Below, piece after piece: positions 37,078 to 38,081 of a stretch of DNA of 38,081 nt. The notes beneath the pieces are model-generated. The model made no database searches, was not told the origin of the DNA, and saw nothing but the letters and a program-made list of their open reading frames with translations. Source of the DNA: a virus; IMG/VR virus record IMGVR_UViG_3300043587_000029, positions 1 to 38,081 of that record; one strand, given 5' to 3'. Both the position numbers and the translations under genes were made by a program. Position 1 is the stretch's first letter. Every line of letters begins with the position of its first letter.

Positions 37078-37097
37078 GATTCGGGTTTCCCTCTGAG

Positions 37098-37187
37098 TTA
37101 GTTAAAGATGACCGCGGCCGCGGCCACGATGGCGCATTGCGTCAGTGCGATTGTGATCAGGACCGTAAAGATGTCGCGTATTTGCAT
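37098..37187 (-). CDS. Tiny membrane peptide
   Basis: A 29-residue peptide (MQIRDIFTVLITIALTQCAI, VAAAAVIFN), one hydrophobic helix with a short charged N-terminus. GGGGCAACCC, a variant of the recurrent start element, precedes the ATG. First gene leftward of the control region near 37.2 kb. Function unknown. Confidence 0.58.
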   Translation of the reverse strand: MQIRDIFTVLITIALTQCAIVAAAAVIFN

Positions 37188-37436
37188 GTGGGTTGCCCCT
37201 TGTGTGGCGGGGCGCACCGTGCGCCCGCATCCGGTCCCCATGGTATGGCGCACAATGCGCCCCCGACGCAAGCATTGATTCGCCTGAATCGCTCGCACCG
37301 GCGAAAAAAACCGAGTCACCTGAGTCGCTTATGGTGCCGGCCCCATTGCCGGCCGCACCGATGGCGCGCCCCACGATGCGGGCGTGTCTCATGAGACGGT
37401 GACTCCGTCTCACGCTGATTCCGCGGACTCGGCCAG
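37188..37436. promoter_or_regulatory. Upstream region with strong hairpins
   Basis: The 250-bp gap contains GGGCGCAC-C-GTGCGCCC (around 37208-37225) and GGCGCA-CAA-TGCGCC (around 37236-37250), close to the 5' end of the tiny membrane peptide gene and the GP88-like gene. A leftward promoter is expected here, but no clear -35/-10 pair was found. Open frames across it look non-coding. Confidence 0.45.
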
Positions 37437-37970
37437 CGACCAAAAAACGATACAAACCGGCTGAATCCCATGGGAACGGGCGCACCGATGGGGCGCACCG
37501 ATGGGACGGGGCGCGGGGCGCACGCTCGCACCGATGCGAGGGGCGCGGGGCATTAGATCAGGCAAGGGGCGGGGACGGGGCACGGGCGCACGCTCGCACC
37601 GATAGCAGGGGCGCGGGGCACGGGGCGGGGCACGACAGGGGCGCGGGGACGGGGCGCACCGATGCGAGGGGCGCACCGATGCGAGGGGCGGGGCACGACA
37701 GGGGCGCACGGGGCACGGGGCGGGGCGCGTGCGGGGGCACGATGCAACCCGCACCGGCGATGACGCGATCGATTGGAGGGGCACGCAACCCGCACCGGCG
37801 ATGACGCGATCGATTGGAGGGGCACGCAACCCGCACCGGCAGCTGCTTGCGTTGGGCGGGGACGGGGCAACCATTGCGCGACTCGGGCGCATGCGAGCGT
37901 GGGGCGCACCGGCATTGCAACCGCGGCATCGGGGGCGCGTGTGATGGGGGCTGGGGCGCGCACGTATTTG
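37437..37970. other. G-rich low-complexity block II (no gene called)
   Basis: A second ~530-bp + strand G-biased stretch built from the same words as block I (GGGGCGCACCGATG, CGCACGCTCGCACCGATAG, GGGGCACGACAGGGGCG). A 23-nt sequence around the GCACCGATAGCAGGGG word is identical in both blocks (near 34990-35012 and 37589-37612). No credible reading frame was found. Confidence 0.75.
37744..37840 (+). repeat. 41-bp tandem repeat
   Basis: About 2.4 copies of a 41-bp unit beginning GCAACCCGCACCGGC and containing GACGCGATCGATTGG, starting at 37744, 37785 and 37826. The first two are identical over the full unit. It lies within the second G-rich block. Confidence 0.92.
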
Positions 37971-37988
37971 GTGCATTGTTGAGTGATC

Positions 37989-38081
37989 ATGACAGATCAA
38001 AACGAAAAAACGGCGGATATCCGCCATATTCTGCGGTTGCACATCCCCCCGGTGCGAAAACGTAACGACCGGACCCCACAC
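37989..38081 (+). CDS. 5' end of a gene running off the window
   Basis: Thirty-one codons from ATG (MTDQNEKTADIRHILRLHIP, PVRKRNDRTPH) to the window edge. The composition is protein-like, unlike the frames in the G-rich block upstream, and a GGCGGATATCCGCC palindrome (38012-38025) lies inside it. The ribosome site is weak. It may start the next (possibly packaging) module; the product cannot be named. Confidence 0.42.
   Translation, partial: MTDQNEKTADIRHILRLHIPPVRKRNDRTPH

Noticed and set aside
37410-38081. Long minus-strand frames in the second G-rich block
   Set aside because: Low-complexity translation with no ribosome site or family; overlaps a more protein-like + strand start at 37989.
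1-38081. tRNA genes, integrase, terminase or portal genes
   Set aside because: None could be recognised on either strand.

Overview
The window reads as a high-GC double-stranded DNA bacteriophage (or prophage) genome segment. The probable host is an alphaproteobacterium or similar Gram-negative. The basis is the set of phage families present (GH25 endolysin, BPSL0067-type wall hydrolase, RusA, Sak4-like ATPase, DUF669, VirE-type helicase, GP88-like and DUF5131 proteins), the tight ATGA/TGATG/TAATG gene overlaps, a DUF3309 peptide, an alphaproteobacterial-style small HTH regulator, and two PEP-CTERM cargo proteins. I see no terminase, portal, capsid, tail-tube, integrase or tRNA gene here, so most of the morphogenesis module lies outside the window.

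Layout. 1-5.5 kb (+): the end of the structural module (a small virion protein and a 752-residue Gly/Ala repeat fibre), an HNH endonuclease inserted on the minus strand, then a lysis cassette (GH25 muramidase, one-TM protein, BPSL0067-like hydrolase, DUF3309) closed by a strong terminator. 5.6-6.7 kb (-): five small overlapping genes diverging from a small HTH regulator. 6.8-23.7 kb (+): one long DNA-metabolism transcription unit: sliding clamp, RusA, RHH regulator, Sak4-like ATPase with an SSB-like DUF669 protein, RecD/Dda-like helicase, prim-pol, VirE-like helicase, a palindrome-rich intergenic region (possible origin or operator), a methyltransferase-like gene next to a ParB-DUF5131 fusion, and a C5 cytosine methyltransferase with a second gene apparently overprinted on it. 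23.7-27.3 kb: a cargo island with two translationally coupled PEP-CTERM proteins, a beta-helix protein and a small methyltransferase. 27.3-30.7 kb (-) and 30.9-33.2 kb (+): divergent accessory genes around a control region, including a superinfection-immunity protein, HTH proteins, DUF6011 and a PAPS-reductase-like enzyme. 33.3-37.2 kb (-): further small regulators and a GP88-like protein. 34.6-35.5 and 37.4-37.9 kb: two unusual G-rich, low-complexity blocks. A new + strand gene appears to begin at the right edge.

The most unusual signals are non-coding or architectural. At least ten minus-strand genes carry the same element, GAGGGAAACCC (occasionally AAGGGAAACCC), just before the start codon. 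Two of these genes (superinfection immunity, and an unknown) share a longer leader of about 80 nt with a bulged hairpin whose lower stem differs by compensatory changes. A separate 32-35 bp repeat family (core GGTCAGGTGCAAAAGAT) sits next to minus-strand stop codons in short arrays. A 28-bp perfect palindrome lies inside the ParB-DUF5131 gene. Two G-rich blocks share long words. Together with phage-borne PEP-CTERM proteins and the gene overprinted on dcm, these are the best candidates for undescribed biology. All family assignments come from reading motifs by eye; no search was run.
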